10,353 bases of DNA from an uncultured Candidatus Saccharibacteria bacterium (GCA_946479115.1 CAMLED010000026.1:1-10353); one strand, 5' to 3'; positions 1 to 7,268 are shown, numbered from the stretch's first letter. Translations and numbers: made by a program. The notes: a model not told the origin generated them from the letters alone.

Positions 1-814
1 CAGCTTGACCTTGGTTAAGGTTTTTCTTGAATGCTTCGATACCAGTAACAACTGAGTTTTGTGATGCTTTAACACCAACGATTTCAACTGGGTCGTTGAT
101 CTTAACAATACCCTGTTCGATACGACCAGTAGCAACAGTACCACGACCCTTGATTGAGAAGACGTCCTCAATAGGCATTAGGAATGGCTTGTCTAGGTCA
201 CGAGTTGGTTCTGGAACGTATTCGTCAACTGCCTTAACAAGATCAAGGATAGCTTGTTCAGCGTCAGCGTCACCTTCAAGAGCCTTAGTAGCAGAACCCT
301 TGATGATTGGAGCGTTGTCACCATCGAAACCGTTCTTGTCAAGAAGTTCGCGGATGTCCATTTCAACTAGTTCAACTAGTTCAGGATCTGCAAGGTCCAT
401 CTTGTTCAAGAAGACTACGATCTTAGGCACACCAACCTGCTTAGCAAGAAGAACGTGCTCACGAGTTTGTGGCAATGGACCATCGTTTGCAGCAACTACG
501 AGGATAGCACCATCGATCTGTGCAGCACCGGTGATCATGTTCTTTACGTAGTCGGCGTGACCTGGCATGTCGACGTGTGCGTAGTGACGAGTTTCTGATT
601 CGTATTCCTGGTGAGATGATGCAATGGTAATACCACGTGCGCGCTCTTCAGGTGCGTTGTCGATTTGAGCGTAATCAACCTTCTTGTTAACATCACTTGG
701 GTGGTGCTTTGCAAGTACAGATGTGATAGCTGCAGTTAGAGTTGTTTTACCGTGGTCGACGTGACCCATAGTACCAACGTTGACGTGAGGCTTGGTTCGA
801 TCGAAATCTGCCAT
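1..814 (-). CDS. tuf: Elongation factor EF-Tu, 3' end missing (runs off window)
   Basis: EF-Tu carries aminoacyl-tRNA to the ribosomal A site as a GTP complex. The first 271 codons are present, starting at ATG 814-812; the last third (most of domains 2 and 3) lies beyond the left edge. All five G motifs are visible: GHVDHGKT near residues 17-24, effector loop RGITI near 60-64, DMPGH at 82-86, NKMD at 137-140 and GSA at 173-175. The G3 motif has Met83 where E. coli has Cys81, the residue modified by TPCK. A Shine-Dalgarno AGGAG lies 7-8 bases before the ATG. In the standard str operon tuf follows fusA directly; here two hypothetical genes intervene and tuf has its own promoter. Identification is secure; only the C-terminus is unseen. 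Confidence 0.98.
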   Translation of the reverse strand, partial: MADFDRTKPHVNVGTMGHVDHGKTTLTAAITSVLAKHHPSDVNKKVDYAQIDNAPEERARGITIASSHQEYESETRHYAHVDMPGHADYVKNMITGAAQIDGAILVVAANDGPLPQTREHVLLAKQVGVPKIVVFLNKMDLADPELVELVEMDIRELLDKNGFDGDNAPIIKGSATKALEGDADAEQAILDLVKAVDEYVPEPTRDLDKPFLMPIEDVFSIKGRGTVATGRIEQGIVKINDPVEIVGVKASQNSVVTGIEAFKKNLNQGQA

Positions 815-850
815 TTAGTTCTCCTAATTAATTATTTTCGCGCGCAATCT

Positions 851-879
851 AATATAGGTTTGGCGACGTATGAAGTCAA
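851..879 (-). promoter_or_regulatory. Sigma70-type promoter for tuf
   Basis: On the minus strand TTGACT (879-874) and TATATT (856-851) are separated by exactly 17 bases. The predicted start near 844 gives a leader of about 30 bases with the AGGAG site, as expected for a strongly expressed, stand-alone tuf. Inferred from consensus match only. Confidence 0.7.
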
Positions 880-907
880 TTATACAGTGTTTTTCAAGAG
901 ACGTAAA
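879..907 (-). promoter_or_regulatory. Possible second, upstream tuf promoter
   Basis: A perfect TATAAT (884-879) has a partial -35, TTTACG (907-902), 17 bases upstream. It abuts the first promoter, so tuf may have tandem promoters. The -35 matches only four of six positions. Confidence 0.4.
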
Positions 908-913
908 GAGTAA

Positions 914-1531
914 TTACAGAGAAATAGGCTTGTAAAGATCGGCAACGACATGTGTTTTGACATCATATATACTCGCACTGCCTTCAATATTCAGCATACT
1001 TTCTAATTCATCGTATTGACCTGCTAGCAGAAGCTTTGCGACAACACGCTGCGGACACTGTGCGCTATGGTCACAGCGTAGATCTACACTATTGCCACAT
1101 GCAGCGTGCAGTTCATCCGTACGCTCCAAAATGGCGACAGCCGTGTTGTAGTACCACGCAGCCGCCGTATCCACATCATAAGATAGATCGACAACCCCTG
1201 TTATCTCCTTGCTACGCAGCGGAAACAAGAGCAATAACTCTTTAGCAGCACGGTGTGTTTCAGGATCATTAAACATTTCGTCCGAAGGAAGCAAACCTTC
1301 CTTTTCGGCTTGTTCACGTAGTGCGATTGCCGTCATGTCATCATCCAGATCAAGGTGATCGGCTAGTAGATAGTCAACAGCAAACAAGATATCGTAATTA
1401 TCAGTTGTCTGAGCAGTTGAGGTGACTATATCGAGATAACTCATCATTGCGTCACGATGCGCTTTTGGAATTCTGTCATAATGACCAAAATCTTTATGAA
1501 AGTAGTTGTGCCAGTTATCTTGCTCGGTCAT
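914..1531 (-). CDS. Hypothetical protein, CDHSxxCP family, copy 1
   Basis: I do not recognise this 205-aa protein. It is acidic, mostly helical in character, and has no signal peptide or membrane segment. Its most striking part is residues 141-162: LHAAC145, seven residues, then C153-D-H155-S-x2-C159-P-x-R. The same arrangement occurs in the upstream gene at 1617-2291, preceded in both by a W-Y-(Y/D)-x-T stretch, so the two are diverged paralogues. Three cysteines and one or two histidines could bind one metal ion such as zinc; that is inference. The start is supported by AGGAG six bases before the ATG (1538-1542). The gene lies between fusA and tuf, with 85 bases to its paralogue and 99 to tuf. 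No terminator follows it, so its transcript may run into tuf. Confidence 0.8.
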   Translation of the reverse strand: MTEQDNWHNYFHKDFGHYDRIPKAHRDAMMSYLDIVTSTAQTTDNYDILFAVDYLLADHLDLDDDMTAIALREQAEKEGLLPSDEMFNDPETHRAAKELLLLFPLRSKEITGVVDLSYDVDTAAAWYYNTAVAILERTDELHAACGNSVDLRCDHSAQCPQRVVAKLLLAGQYDELESMLNIEGSASIYDVKTHVVADLYKPISL

Positions 1532-1586
1532 ATACGGCTCCTGATTAACGTAACCTGAGAAAACGCTGTTTCATACGTTTTGCTTT

Positions 1587-1615
1587 GTTATACCACTAAA
1601 TAACGATATTAGCAA
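1587..1615 (-). promoter_or_regulatory. Probable promoter for the 205-aa hypothetical gene
   Basis: TTGCTA (1615-1610) and TATAAC (1592-1587) lie 17 bases apart just after the stop of the upstream paralogue. The -10 matches five of six positions, the -35 four. The leader of about 48 bases contains a Shine-Dalgarno site. Confidence 0.5.
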
Positions 1616-1616
1616 G

Positions 1617-2291
1617 CTATGCCGGATCAGTTGTCGCTTGATAGCGGGTATGACTTCGCATCCAGCCTTTAAATTGAAGCTCATACAGCTCCTGTCGCTT
1701 AACTATTTTACTGGCAGTCAATATATCGTGTTCAACACCAAGTTTAAGCTTACTGATAGTGATGGTACGCATTCGTTCAGGATCTTCTTGATATAGCCGT
1801 TTCGAGAAATCAGGCATTTCTGTATCGCTTTTTAGATACTCCTCTAAATACCGTCGTGGACAGATCGTACTGTGGTCGCACATTTGATGCCTGGTGTACT
1901 GGTACTTATTAATACATTCCCGGCCGTGTAGTTCACTAGTAATTCTAACGACTTCTTTTATCGTCTCGTCGTACCAGTCGTATACGTTATCTGTCGATAG
2001 AGCTGACTCCTCAACTTCTTTGCCAACGTATTCTAGTGGTATAAGCAGCATCTTTTCTTTGGCGATACGTGGCTCGATACTGTATTCATCATTGAACGGT
2101 AGCTGAAGATTATCACCCCGTGCAATCGCGTCCAGCGTTAATTTTGAATCAAACGGGAGCTCGTCAAGCAATCGACTTACCGCCATAACGACATCTCGAT
2201 CATCATCAACGTGCCGTTCAACATCGTTATAGTAGCGCTTTATCGCGCTCATTGGCTTTGATTCGTATTCCCCTGGACCTTGTTCGCTCAT
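1617..2291 (-). CDS. Hypothetical protein, CDHSxxCP family, copy 2
   Basis: No known family recognised. The 224-aa soluble protein shares with its downstream neighbour the block D-W-Y-x-E-T (residues 105-110), E-L-H122-x3-C126 and C138-D-H140-S-x2-C144-P-x-R. The shared Cys/His set suggests a small metal site. It differs in a longer spacing between the first two cysteines (11 rather than 7 residues) and in a basic C-terminal extension (about residues 160-224) rich in Lys, Arg and Tyr. The ATG at 2291 has no Shine-Dalgarno site, and a promoter -10 ends only nine bases upstream, so the message is probably leaderless. It follows the fusA terminator and therefore has its own promoter rather than being a str-operon gene. 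The tandem arrangement suggests gene duplication followed by strong divergence. Confidence 0.8.
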   Translation of the reverse strand: MSEQGPGEYESKPMSAIKRYYNDVERHVDDDRDVVMAVSRLLDELPFDSKLTLDAIARGDNLQLPFNDEYSIEPRIAKEKMLLIPLEYVGKEVEESALSTDNVYDWYDETIKEVVRITSELHGRECINKYQYTRHQMCDHSTICPRRYLEEYLKSDTEMPDFSKRLYQEDPERMRTITISKLKLGVEHDILTASKIVKRQELYELQFKGWMRSHTRYQATTDPA

Positions 2292-2300
2292 AGTAAACTT

Positions 2301-2328
2301 ATTGTAACCCCTTGCTCACAGATGACAA
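2301..2328 (-). promoter_or_regulatory. Promoter giving a near-leaderless mRNA
   Basis: TTGTCA (2328-2323) and TACAAT (2306-2301), each five of six to consensus, lie 16 bases apart. The expected start, about seven bases past the -10, is near 2294, three bases before the ATG at 2291. No Shine-Dalgarno site could fit in that leader. Confidence 0.6.
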
Positions 2329-2335
2329 GCATAAG

Positions 2336-2366
2336 AAAAACACCGCCCTAGTTGAGCGGTGTTTTT
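2336..2366. terminator. Intrinsic terminator after fusA
   Basis: A perfect 11-bp inverted repeat (AAAAACACCGC with GCGGTGTTTTT) encloses a nine-base loop. Read on the minus strand it lies just downstream of the fusA stop and ends in a T-run; the A/T flanks make it potentially bidirectional. It separates fusA from the two hypothetical genes and tuf. Confidence 0.9.
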
Positions 2367-2380
2367 GTGTATCAATCGAA

Positions 2381-4474
2381 TTATTTGCTTGCGCGTTTTT
2401 CGATGATTTCCTGAGCAACGTTTGGTGGTACTTCCTCGTACTGAGCAAGCTCCATCGTGCTGGCTGCACGACCTTGGCTCATTGAGCGGATGTCACCGGT
2501 GTAACCGAACATGCTTGCAAGTGGTACGTATGCCTTGATCAACTTGGCACCGCCCATTAGATCTTCCATAGCGTCGATACGGCCACGGCGAGAGTTAAGG
2601 TCGCCGATGATGTCACCCATGAAGTCTTCAGGAGTGGTAACTTCAACTTTCATAACAGGCTCAAGAAGGATTGGTTTCGCTTGCTTGATACCTTCACGTG
2701 TTGCTAGGCTACCTGCCAACTTAAAGGCAAGTTCGCTTGAGTCGACATCGTGGTAGCTACCGTCGTAAAGAGTGGCTTTAACGTCAACGACTGGGTAACC
2801 AGCGATAACACCACCTTCGAGGGTTTCTTTAACACCTTGTTCAACTGGCTTGCGGTATTCTTGCGGAACCACACCACCCTTGATTTCGTCAAAGAATTCA
2901 AAGCCCTTACCAGTTTCGTTCGCTTCAAAGCGGATCCATACGTCACCGTACTGACCACGTCCACCAGATTGCTTGGCGTGCTTACCTTGAACTTCAGATG
3001 TACCCTTGATTGATTCACGGAAGGCAACCTGTGGCTCACCAATGTTTGCCTCAACGTTAAATTCGCGCTTCATGCGGTCGATAAGGATATCTAGGTGAAG
3101 CTCACCCATTCCTGACATAATTGTCTGGCCAGTTTCGTCATCAGTGTGAACGCGGAAAGTAGGATCTTCTTCAGCAAGACGCTGCAATGCGATACCCATT
3201 TTTTCCTGGTCGGCTTTAGTCTTAGGCTCAACAGCAATCGATACTGGTGGGTCTGGGAACGTGATAGATTCAAGTGCGATTGGGTGCGCAGGATCAGTCA
3301 ACGTGTGACCTGTAAAGGTACCTTTTAGACCAACGACTGCAGCGATGTCACCAGCAGCAACTGAATCGATTTCTTCACGCTTGTCAGCGTGCATACGAAC
3401 GATACGGCCAACACGCTCTTTTTCACCAGTAGTGGTGTTCAAAACGTAGCTACCAGCGGTTAGTTTACCTGAGTACACACGTACAAAGATCAACTTACCA
3501 ACAAATGGGTCAGTTGCAAGCTTAAATGCAAGTGCCGCCATTGGTTCTTTTTCGTCTGGTTTACGAGATACTTCGTCACCAGTCTTAGGGTTTGTGCCCC
3601 AGATTGCGTCAACATCAAGAGGGCTAGGTAGGTAGTCGGTCATGATATCAAGAAGTTTCTCAACGATCACACCACGGCCATCACCACCTGATACGAGGAA
3701 GAAGTCACCGGCAAGAACACGTTTGCGGAGACCGCGCTTTAGTTCTTCGGTAGAGATGGCGTCAACACCACCTTCGAAGAACTTGTCCATCAATTCGTCT
3801 TCAGCTTCAACAGCTGCTTCAACGAGAAGTGCACGAGCGTTAGTTGCTTTTTCGAGCATGTCAGCAGGAATTTCACCTTCAACAAGCGCCTTATCAGTGT
3901 AATCGCTGTAGGTGTACGATTTCATTTCAACGAGGTCAACAAGACCATTGATGTCTTTTTCGAAGCCGATTGGCAAGTGAACTGGCAGTGCGTTCTTTGA
4001 AAGACGAGTGTGGATGCTTTGAAGAGATTTGTAGAAGTCTCCACCTGTCTGGTTGATCTTGTTGATGAAACAGATACGAGGCACACCGTATTTGTTAGCC
4101 TGGCGCCATACGGTTTCAGACTGAGCTTCAACACCCATTTTACCGTCGAAGATAGTTACGGCACCGTCAAGGACACGAAGTGAACGCTCTACCTCAGCGG
4201 TAAAGTCGATGTGACCTGGGGTGTCGATGATGTTAATCTTGTGACCCTTCCAGAAACACGTAACGGCAGCAGAAGTAATCGTGATTCCACGTTCTTTTTC
4301 CTGAGCCATCCAGTCAGTTGTTGCGCCGTCACCGTCGCCACGAACTTCACCGATTTTGTGGTTGATACCGGTTCGGTACAAAATACCTTCGGTAGTTGTG
4401 GTCTTACCAGCGTCAATGTGCGCGATAATACCGATATTACGAAAGTCCTTTAGCGGGACATGTTTTTCTGCCAT
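2381..4474 (-). CDS. fusA: Elongation factor EF-G with altered G4 and G5 motifs
   Basis: EF-G is the ribosomal translocase, a GTPase that moves tRNAs and mRNA after peptide transfer and takes part in recycling. At 697 aa it is full length. Visible are the P-loop AHIDAGKTT (residues 18-26), effector loop RGITIT (62-67) and G3 DTPGH (84-88), with the usual later domains, for example YGDVW in domain IV and [13 protein letters not shown] near the end. The G4 motif, normally NKxD, reads N138-K-I-N141 (DNA 4061-4050). The G5 region, normally GSA, reads SGG. EF-Tu in the same window keeps NKMD and GSA. The ATG at 4474 is preceded by a purine-rich GAGGAAGAG with rather long spacing. The family assignment is certain; what the altered pocket means is inference. 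Confidence 0.98.
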   Translation of the reverse strand: MAEKHVPLKDFRNIGIIAHIDAGKTTTTEGILYRTGINHKIGEVRGDGDGATTDWMAQEKERGITITSAAVTCFWKGHKINIIDTPGHIDFTAEVERSLRVLDGAVTIFDGKMGVEAQSETVWRQANKYGVPRICFINKINQTGGDFYKSLQSIHTRLSKNALPVHLPIGFEKDINGLVDLVEMKSYTYSDYTDKALVEGEIPADMLEKATNARALLVEAAVEAEDELMDKFFEGGVDAISTEELKRGLRKRVLAGDFFLVSGGDGRGVIVEKLLDIMTDYLPSPLDVDAIWGTNPKTGDEVSRKPDEKEPMAALAFKLATDPFVGKLIFVRVYSGKLTAGSYVLNTTTGEKERVGRIVRMHADKREEIDSVAAGDIAAVVGLKGTFTGHTLTDPAHPIALESITFPDPPVSIAVEPKTKADQEKMGIALQRLAEEDPTFRVHTDDETGQTIMSGMGELHLDILIDRMKREFNVEANIGEPQVAFRESIKGTSEVQGKHAKQSGGRGQYGDVWIRFEANETGKGFEFFDEIKGGVVPQEYRKPVEQGVKETLEGGVIAGYPVVDVKATLYDGSYHDVDSSELAFKLAGSLATREGIKQAKPILLEPVMKVEVTTPEDFMGDIIGDLNSRRGRIDAMEDLMGGAKLIKAYVPLASMFGYTGDIRSMSQGRAASTMELAQYEEVPPNVAQEIIEKRASK

Positions 4475-4546
4475 GGAATTAATCTCTTCCTCTTATATTT
4501 ATTACTGCCATGCTATTTTTAGACATAAAAAAAGCGCTATGCGTCT

Positions 4547-4575
4547 ATTTTAACAGAAATTATGCAGGTTGACCA
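4547..4575 (-). promoter_or_regulatory. Candidate fusA promoter
   Basis: TGGTCA (4575-4570) and TAAAAT (4552-4547) are 17 bases apart, giving a leader of about 66 bases. The match is moderate (four and five of six). fusA needs a promoter here because it is cut off from rpsG by 4.9 kb and a terminator. Confidence 0.4.
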
Positions 4576-4643
4576 GTAGTTACACCGTAGTCATTGCTAT
4601 ATTTCTCGTAGAGCATGCGCCAGTAGGCTGAATTAATTGACAA
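4560..4643 (-). pseudogene. Possible 3' remnant of a coding sequence
   Basis: On the minus strand 27 codons run from just inside the left inverted repeat to TAA at 4562-4560. They read like the end of a real protein: SAYWRMLYEKYSNDYGVTTG is rich in Tyr and Trp. There is no start codon with a ribosome site, and an in-frame TAA precedes it at 4646-4644. It may be the stump of a gene cut by arrival of the neighbouring lipoprotein cassette. It is short, so chance cannot be excluded, and I do not recognise the family. Confidence 0.25.
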
Positions 4644-4651
4644 TTACATAT
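4639..4651 (+). repeat. 13-bp inverted repeat, left copy
   Basis: GACAATTACATAT is the exact reverse complement of 5704-5716. The pair brackets the lipoprotein gene, its leader hairpin and its 3' hairpin over 1078 bases. No matching target duplication is visible outside either copy. Confidence 0.75.
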
Positions 4652-4659
4652 GTTGGGGT

Positions 4660-4698
4660 GATTCCCCGTGATCACATTCGCTGCAATCACGGGGAATC
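4660..4698. other. Strong hairpin 3' of the lipoprotein gene
   Basis: A perfect 13-bp inverted repeat (GATTCCCCGTGAT with ATCACGGGGAATC) has a 13-base loop, ten bases past the stop codon at 4708. On the minus strand it is followed by CACCCCAACA, without a T-run. It could stabilise the 3' end or end transcription with a factor, but it is not a typical intrinsic terminator. Confidence 0.7.
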
Positions 4699-4707
4699 TA
4701 TGGGAAC

Positions 4708-5616
4708 CTACTTCTTGGAGCCCGAGGACTTGCTGCCCGATGAGCCACCGCTTTTCGGAGCGGTACCACCCGGTTTTGTGCTTCCACCGGGCTTCGTACC
4801 CGTATTAGGGGTAGTGCTCTTGTTGGGCGTGGTCCCTGTTTTATTCTTGTCCGTGGTCGATCCATTCGTGTTGCTCTTAGGAGCGGGCGGAGGAGTCGAC
4901 TTTGGGAATGTCTTCAGGGTATCTTGGGCATTCGCACCAGGCTTTTTAGTCAAAGTGGATTTGCCGTCAGCACCCTTCTTGGCCGAGGCCACATCGTTTT
5001 CCGTTCCCGGCTTGAACGACAATGGCACCGGCTTGTAACCCGCAGGGTACGGCATCGTTTTTGCCTGGGAATATGGAACTGCATCTGCAGAACCGTAACG
5101 GACATTGTTGACAGACGCATTGTTGACCCAACTCGAGTTACGCCCCCAGTTTGAACCATTTTGCGTGTACGGATGATACATCTGACCGTTGCTATTCACA
5201 CCGGTCAGAAGTGACAAAGCCAGGTACTGACTCACATCAAGATCATCACTGATCAAACCGTAAGCCAACAACGTGTTGGAACGACCGAACATCATGCTGT
5301 ACAGAAAATAGTCGTCAAACTTGTCATCCTGCTTGTAGTAATGTTGGCTGTATCCCCCGTTCCCGTCCGATTCCAGTACGCAGATATCCTGCGTGCCATC
5401 ACTGTTGGTCGTGGAGGATTTAACTTCATCCTGGTGCTCGGCGGAGTACTGGGCAAGCTGCTTGCGCTGCTCAGCGTTCAGACTCGTAAAGCACGTCACA
5501 TCCTCTGTCTCTGACACGGATGTCGTTCCGCTGCCGGAAGTGTCGCCCGATCCGCATCCCGCCATTGCAGTTGCTACCGCAAGGACGAGACCGATCAAAA
5601 CAAACTTATTCTTCAA
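4708..5616 (-). CDS. Secreted lipoprotein with low-complexity C-terminal tail (TTG start)
   Basis: The 302-aa protein is predicted to be lipid-anchored outside the cytoplasmic membrane. From the TTG at 5616-5614 it has a short basic N-terminus (KNK), a hydrophobic core (VLIGLVLAVATA) and a lipobox MAGC with Cys21 as the modified residue. TAGGAG five bases upstream fixes this start; the in-frame ATGs at 5697 and 5667 fall inside a hairpin and would bury the signal peptide. Two further cysteines (42 and 79) could form a disulfide. Residues from about 195 onward are a Lys/Thr/Pro/Gly/Ser tail ending SSGSKSSGSKK, like a wall-spanning or surface linker. I do not recognise the middle domain (Tyr/Asn-rich). 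The gene looks more GC-rich than its neighbours and sits between inverted repeats, hinting at recent acquisition. A role in host attachment is possible but unsupported. Confidence 0.85.
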   Translation of the reverse strand: MKNKFVLIGLVLAVATAMAGCGSGDTSGSGTTSVSETEDVTCFTSLNAEQRKQLAQYSAEHQDEVKSSTTNSDGTQDICVLESDGNGGYSQHYYKQDDKFDDYFLYSMMFGRSNTLLAYGLISDDLDVSQYLALSLLTGVNSNGQMYHPYTQNGSNWGRNSSWVNNASVNNVRYGSADAVPYSQAKTMPYPAGYKPVPLSFKPGTENDVASAKKGADGKSTLTKKPGANAQDTLKTFPKSTPPPAPKSNTNGSTTDKNKTGTTPNKSTTPNTGTKPGGSTKPGGTAPKSGGSSGSKSSGSKK

Positions 5617-5621
5617 AAGAA

Positions 5622-5628
5622 CTCCTAA
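5622..5628 (-). promoter_or_regulatory. Ribosome binding site that sets the TTG start
   Basis: TTAGGAG on the minus strand is followed by five bases and then TTG. This places translation directly before a textbook lipoprotein signal peptide. Confidence 0.85.
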
Positions 5629-5644
5629 GTAGGTTCGATACTCA

Positions 5645-5699
5645 CCTTGAGGTAAGCGCTCGCGCATGACATTGTCATAGACGGGCGCTAACCTCAAGG
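5645..5699 (-). other. Long leader hairpin before the lipoprotein gene
   Basis: CCTTGAGGTAAGCGC (5645-5659) pairs with GCGCTAACCTCAAGG (5685-5699): 15 positions with one mismatch, loop of 25 bases. It lies in the predicted 5' leader and ends 16 bases before the Shine-Dalgarno site. It could control translation or be an end structure of a mobile cassette. Confidence 0.7.
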
Positions 5700-5703
5700 A
5701 ATT

Positions 5704-5716
5704 ATATGTAATTGTC
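5704..5716 (-). repeat. 13-bp inverted repeat, right copy
   Basis: ATATGTAATTGTC mirrors 4639-4651. Because it lies downstream of the promoter at 5745-5773, both copies would be in the transcript, and the 5' leader could pair with the 3' region. Confidence 0.75.
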
Positions 5717-5721
5717 GAAGT

Positions 5722-5739
5722 ACGATTTATAAAAATCGT
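5722..5739. other. Small hairpin at the predicted 5' end of the lipoprotein mRNA
   Basis: ACGATTT and AAATCGT form a seven-bp stem with a four-base loop, starting at the predicted transcription start near 5738. A stem at the very 5' end often protects mRNA; here this is inference. Confidence 0.5.
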
Positions 5740-5744
5740 TTATT

Positions 5745-5773
5745 ATTATAGCATTTTTTGTTTAAAAAGTAAA
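5745..5773 (-). promoter_or_regulatory. Extended -10 promoter for the lipoprotein gene
   Basis: TGC-TATAAT (5753-5745) is a perfect -10 whose upstream TGC fits the TGn extended element, with TTTACT (5773-5768) 17 bases upstream. The same 14 bases around the -10 recur at the promoter of the ParB-like gene. The predicted leader is about 122 bases and holds two hairpins and the right inverted repeat. Confidence 0.7.
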
Positions 5774-5777
5774 TAGT

Positions 5778-6749
5778 CTACGATTCATTCGCTTCCATGA
5801 TTGGATCATACACTTGACGACGTACCGAAGATAGTTCACTGAGGCTGAGCGCGGGCAAGTACATCTTTGTCGGCTCGGATCGTTTGTCGGGTTTGTAAAG
5901 CGCCACCTCAAGACAAGGAACAAGAGTCTGCACCTGATCATGTGGAATGCTCGTATCTTGGGGTATAAACTGAATAGATTTTGCCATGACCAATCCCGTT
6001 ACATTATCATCCGCCAAACCTAGCGACACCTTACCTTCGTCGTCACAGACAAAACAGTCGCCAGAAAATGTTACGGTATATGGTAGCTCTGAATCAAAAT
6101 TAAGCACATTACGAATGTAGTTTTGCAAGTCAGTCACTAACTGCATATCGTTAAACTCTGAGATTTTGATTTCGAGCGTAAAATCTTTCAAACCAAGAAC
6201 GGCATCGTCTTCGTTGTCATAATTTAGAATGATACAATCTAGCTCTTCCATGAGTTGTGGGTGAAAGTATCGTAACGTATTTTCACCCATCTCCAATGAC
6301 TGTCTAGGGTATTCGATTGCAATATCGTCAAGCAGACCAACACCAGCCGAGAAAGTGTTTCCATCATCCGACAAAGGCAACCAGAGATGGTGACCAACCT
6401 TATACTGTTCTACCACTTCACCATCGACATATTTTTCACCAGCGCTGGTAAAACAAAACCCATTTGAAACCATGATTTCATCACCAAAAAAACGATTTTC
6501 AATTTGATCTATGTCGTTGTTATGGAATGAGGCACGACCAGAAACCATAATCTTTTCATGATGGTATGGCCACATCGCGTCAAGTTCGGCGATAAGTTCG
6601 AGCCTATCCTGTTCGGATACATCACCCAACGTATTGACCATTTCTTCAAATTCATTTGCTTTTTTATAAATTCTATCAATCAGCGGATCAGTTGTTAATG
6701 ATTCAAGTTGGTCAAATGTTGCATCGATTTCAGTATTAGGGTGTTCCAT
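5778..6749 (-). CDS. Hypothetical 323-aa acidic protein
   Basis: I do not recognise this protein. It is cytosolic by appearance (no signal peptide, no membrane span) and acidic. The N-terminal third (about residues 9-60) is helical and Glu/Asp-rich. The rest alternates hydrophobic and polar residues like beta structure, for example CLEVALYKPDKRSEPTKMYL near 279-298. A possible metal-binding pair occurs in D-C-F-V-C-D (231-236), and there is an HH at 120-121, but no known catalytic motif. It shares no clear block with the CDHSxxCP pair between fusA and tuf. It lies between the terminator of the SPW gene and the promoter of the lipoprotein gene. Its promoter places the transcription start at the ATG, so it is probably translated leaderless; the GGAG upstream is 12 bases away, too far for normal use. 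Confidence 0.8.
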   Translation of the reverse strand: MEHPNTEIDATFDQLESLTTDPLIDRIYKKANEFEEMVNTLGDVSEQDRLELIAELDAMWPYHHEKIMVSGRASFHNNDIDQIENRFFGDEIMVSNGFCFTSAGEKYVDGEVVEQYKVGHHLWLPLSDDGNTFSAGVGLLDDIAIEYPRQSLEMGENTLRYFHPQLMEELDCIILNYDNEDDAVLGLKDFTLEIKISEFNDMQLVTDLQNYIRNVLNFDSELPYTVTFSGDCFVCDDEGKVSLGLADDNVTGLVMAKSIQFIPQDTSIPHDQVQTLVPCLEVALYKPDKRSEPTKMYLPALSLSELSSVRRQVYDPIMEANES

Positions 6750-6755
6750 GTATAA

Positions 6756-6784
6756 ATTAAACTCCGACTTATGTAATAACTCAA
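6756..6784 (-). promoter_or_regulatory. Promoter giving a leaderless mRNA
   Basis: TTGAGT (6784-6779) and TTTAAT (6761-6756) are 17 bases apart. Only six bases separate the -10 from the ATG, so the expected start at 6749 is the A of the initiation codon. Confidence 0.55.
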
Positions 6785-6803
6785 GCGTAACCTTTGTGAA
6801 CTA

Positions 6804-6835
6804 AAAAATACCCGGCATGGCTACCGGGTATTTTT
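6804..6835. terminator. Intrinsic terminator after the SPW gene
   Basis: AAAAATACCCGG and CCGGGTATTTTT form a perfect 12-bp stem with an eight-base loop. Read on the minus strand it follows the SPW stop codon and ends in a T-run. It isolates the SPW gene from the hypothetical gene downstream. Confidence 0.9.
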
Positions 6836-6850
6836 AACAGAAACCTGCTA

Positions 6851-7234
6851 CTAAGCAACGATTTTGTCGTCACCAGGCTGTGTCTTTGAACAAATCACAA
6901 CCAGGATAACCGCAAGGCCAACCACGACGTGTGGTACCCAAGCATTCCATGCCTGATCAGCAAAACCGAACAACCATGGTGATAGTGCGAGTAATGCGGC
7001 CGCTAGCACGTCGATCACTAGGTGATACTTCATGTTAATCACCTTGAACACACCCCATTCGTAGTTAGTAAGCAGGCTGTATAGGAACAAGCCAATACCT
7101 AGAACGACTGGGATAGTTACTGCAGCACCACCGACTTCTTGGAACCCAAAAATCATTGGGGCAAAAATAAGGGCGACAGCGACAATATAGTCGAGTACTC
7201 CGTGAACTTTGGTTGGTATAAATTGTAGTGACAT
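6851..7234 (-). CDS. SPW-repeat integral membrane protein
   Basis: This 127-aa protein belongs by motif to the SPW-repeat membrane family, whose biochemical role is not established. It has two copies of one unit, each two membrane helices: residues 11-56 with H-G-V-L-D and FAPMIFGF, and residues 71-116 with H-L-V-I-D and the signature LSPWLFGF. That gives four hydrophobic spans near 14-31, 39-55, 71-89 and 99-115, with a short charged tail (KTQPGDDKIVA). The ATG at 7234 has AGGAG seven bases upstream (7242-7246). It is divergent from the Crp-like regulator, and a dyad for that regulator's predicted site lies at the class II activator position of its promoter. It is therefore probably a target gene in a stress or redox response with the reductase. 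Confidence 0.9.
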   Translation of the reverse strand: MSLQFIPTKVHGVLDYIVAVALIFAPMIFGFQEVGGAAVTIPVVLGIGLFLYSLLTNYEWGVFKVINMKYHLVIDVLAAALLALSPWLFGFADQAWNAWVPHVVVGLAVILVVICSKTQPGDDKIVA

Positions 7235-7262
7235 AATCTTTCTCCTTTATTAGGTTGTCGTA

Positions 7263-7268
7263 ATCATA
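7263..7268 (-). promoter_or_regulatory. -10 box of the SPW gene, no -35
   Basis: TATGAT (five of six) on the minus strand predicts a start near 7256. The position of a -35 (7291-7286, CATTGC) does not match consensus and is overlapped by the Crp-type dyad, as at class II activated promoters. Confidence 0.5.

Noticed and set aside
27..551. 174-codon open frame antisense to tuf
   Set aside because: It lies wholly within the conserved tuf coding region on the other strand, has no ribosome site, and its Ser/Arg/Thr-rich product reflects tuf codon bias.
2511..4453. Several open frames inside fusA on both strands
   Set aside because: They are shadows of the intact 697-codon EF-G frame, without ribosome sites or family motifs.
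4660..4698. Hairpin as intrinsic terminator of the lipoprotein gene
   Set aside because: The stem is strong, but no T-run follows on the minus strand, so I list it only as a hairpin.
4639..5716. Complete insertion sequence
   Set aside because: There is no transposase or integrase between the repeats and no target duplication beside them; at most a non-autonomous cassette.
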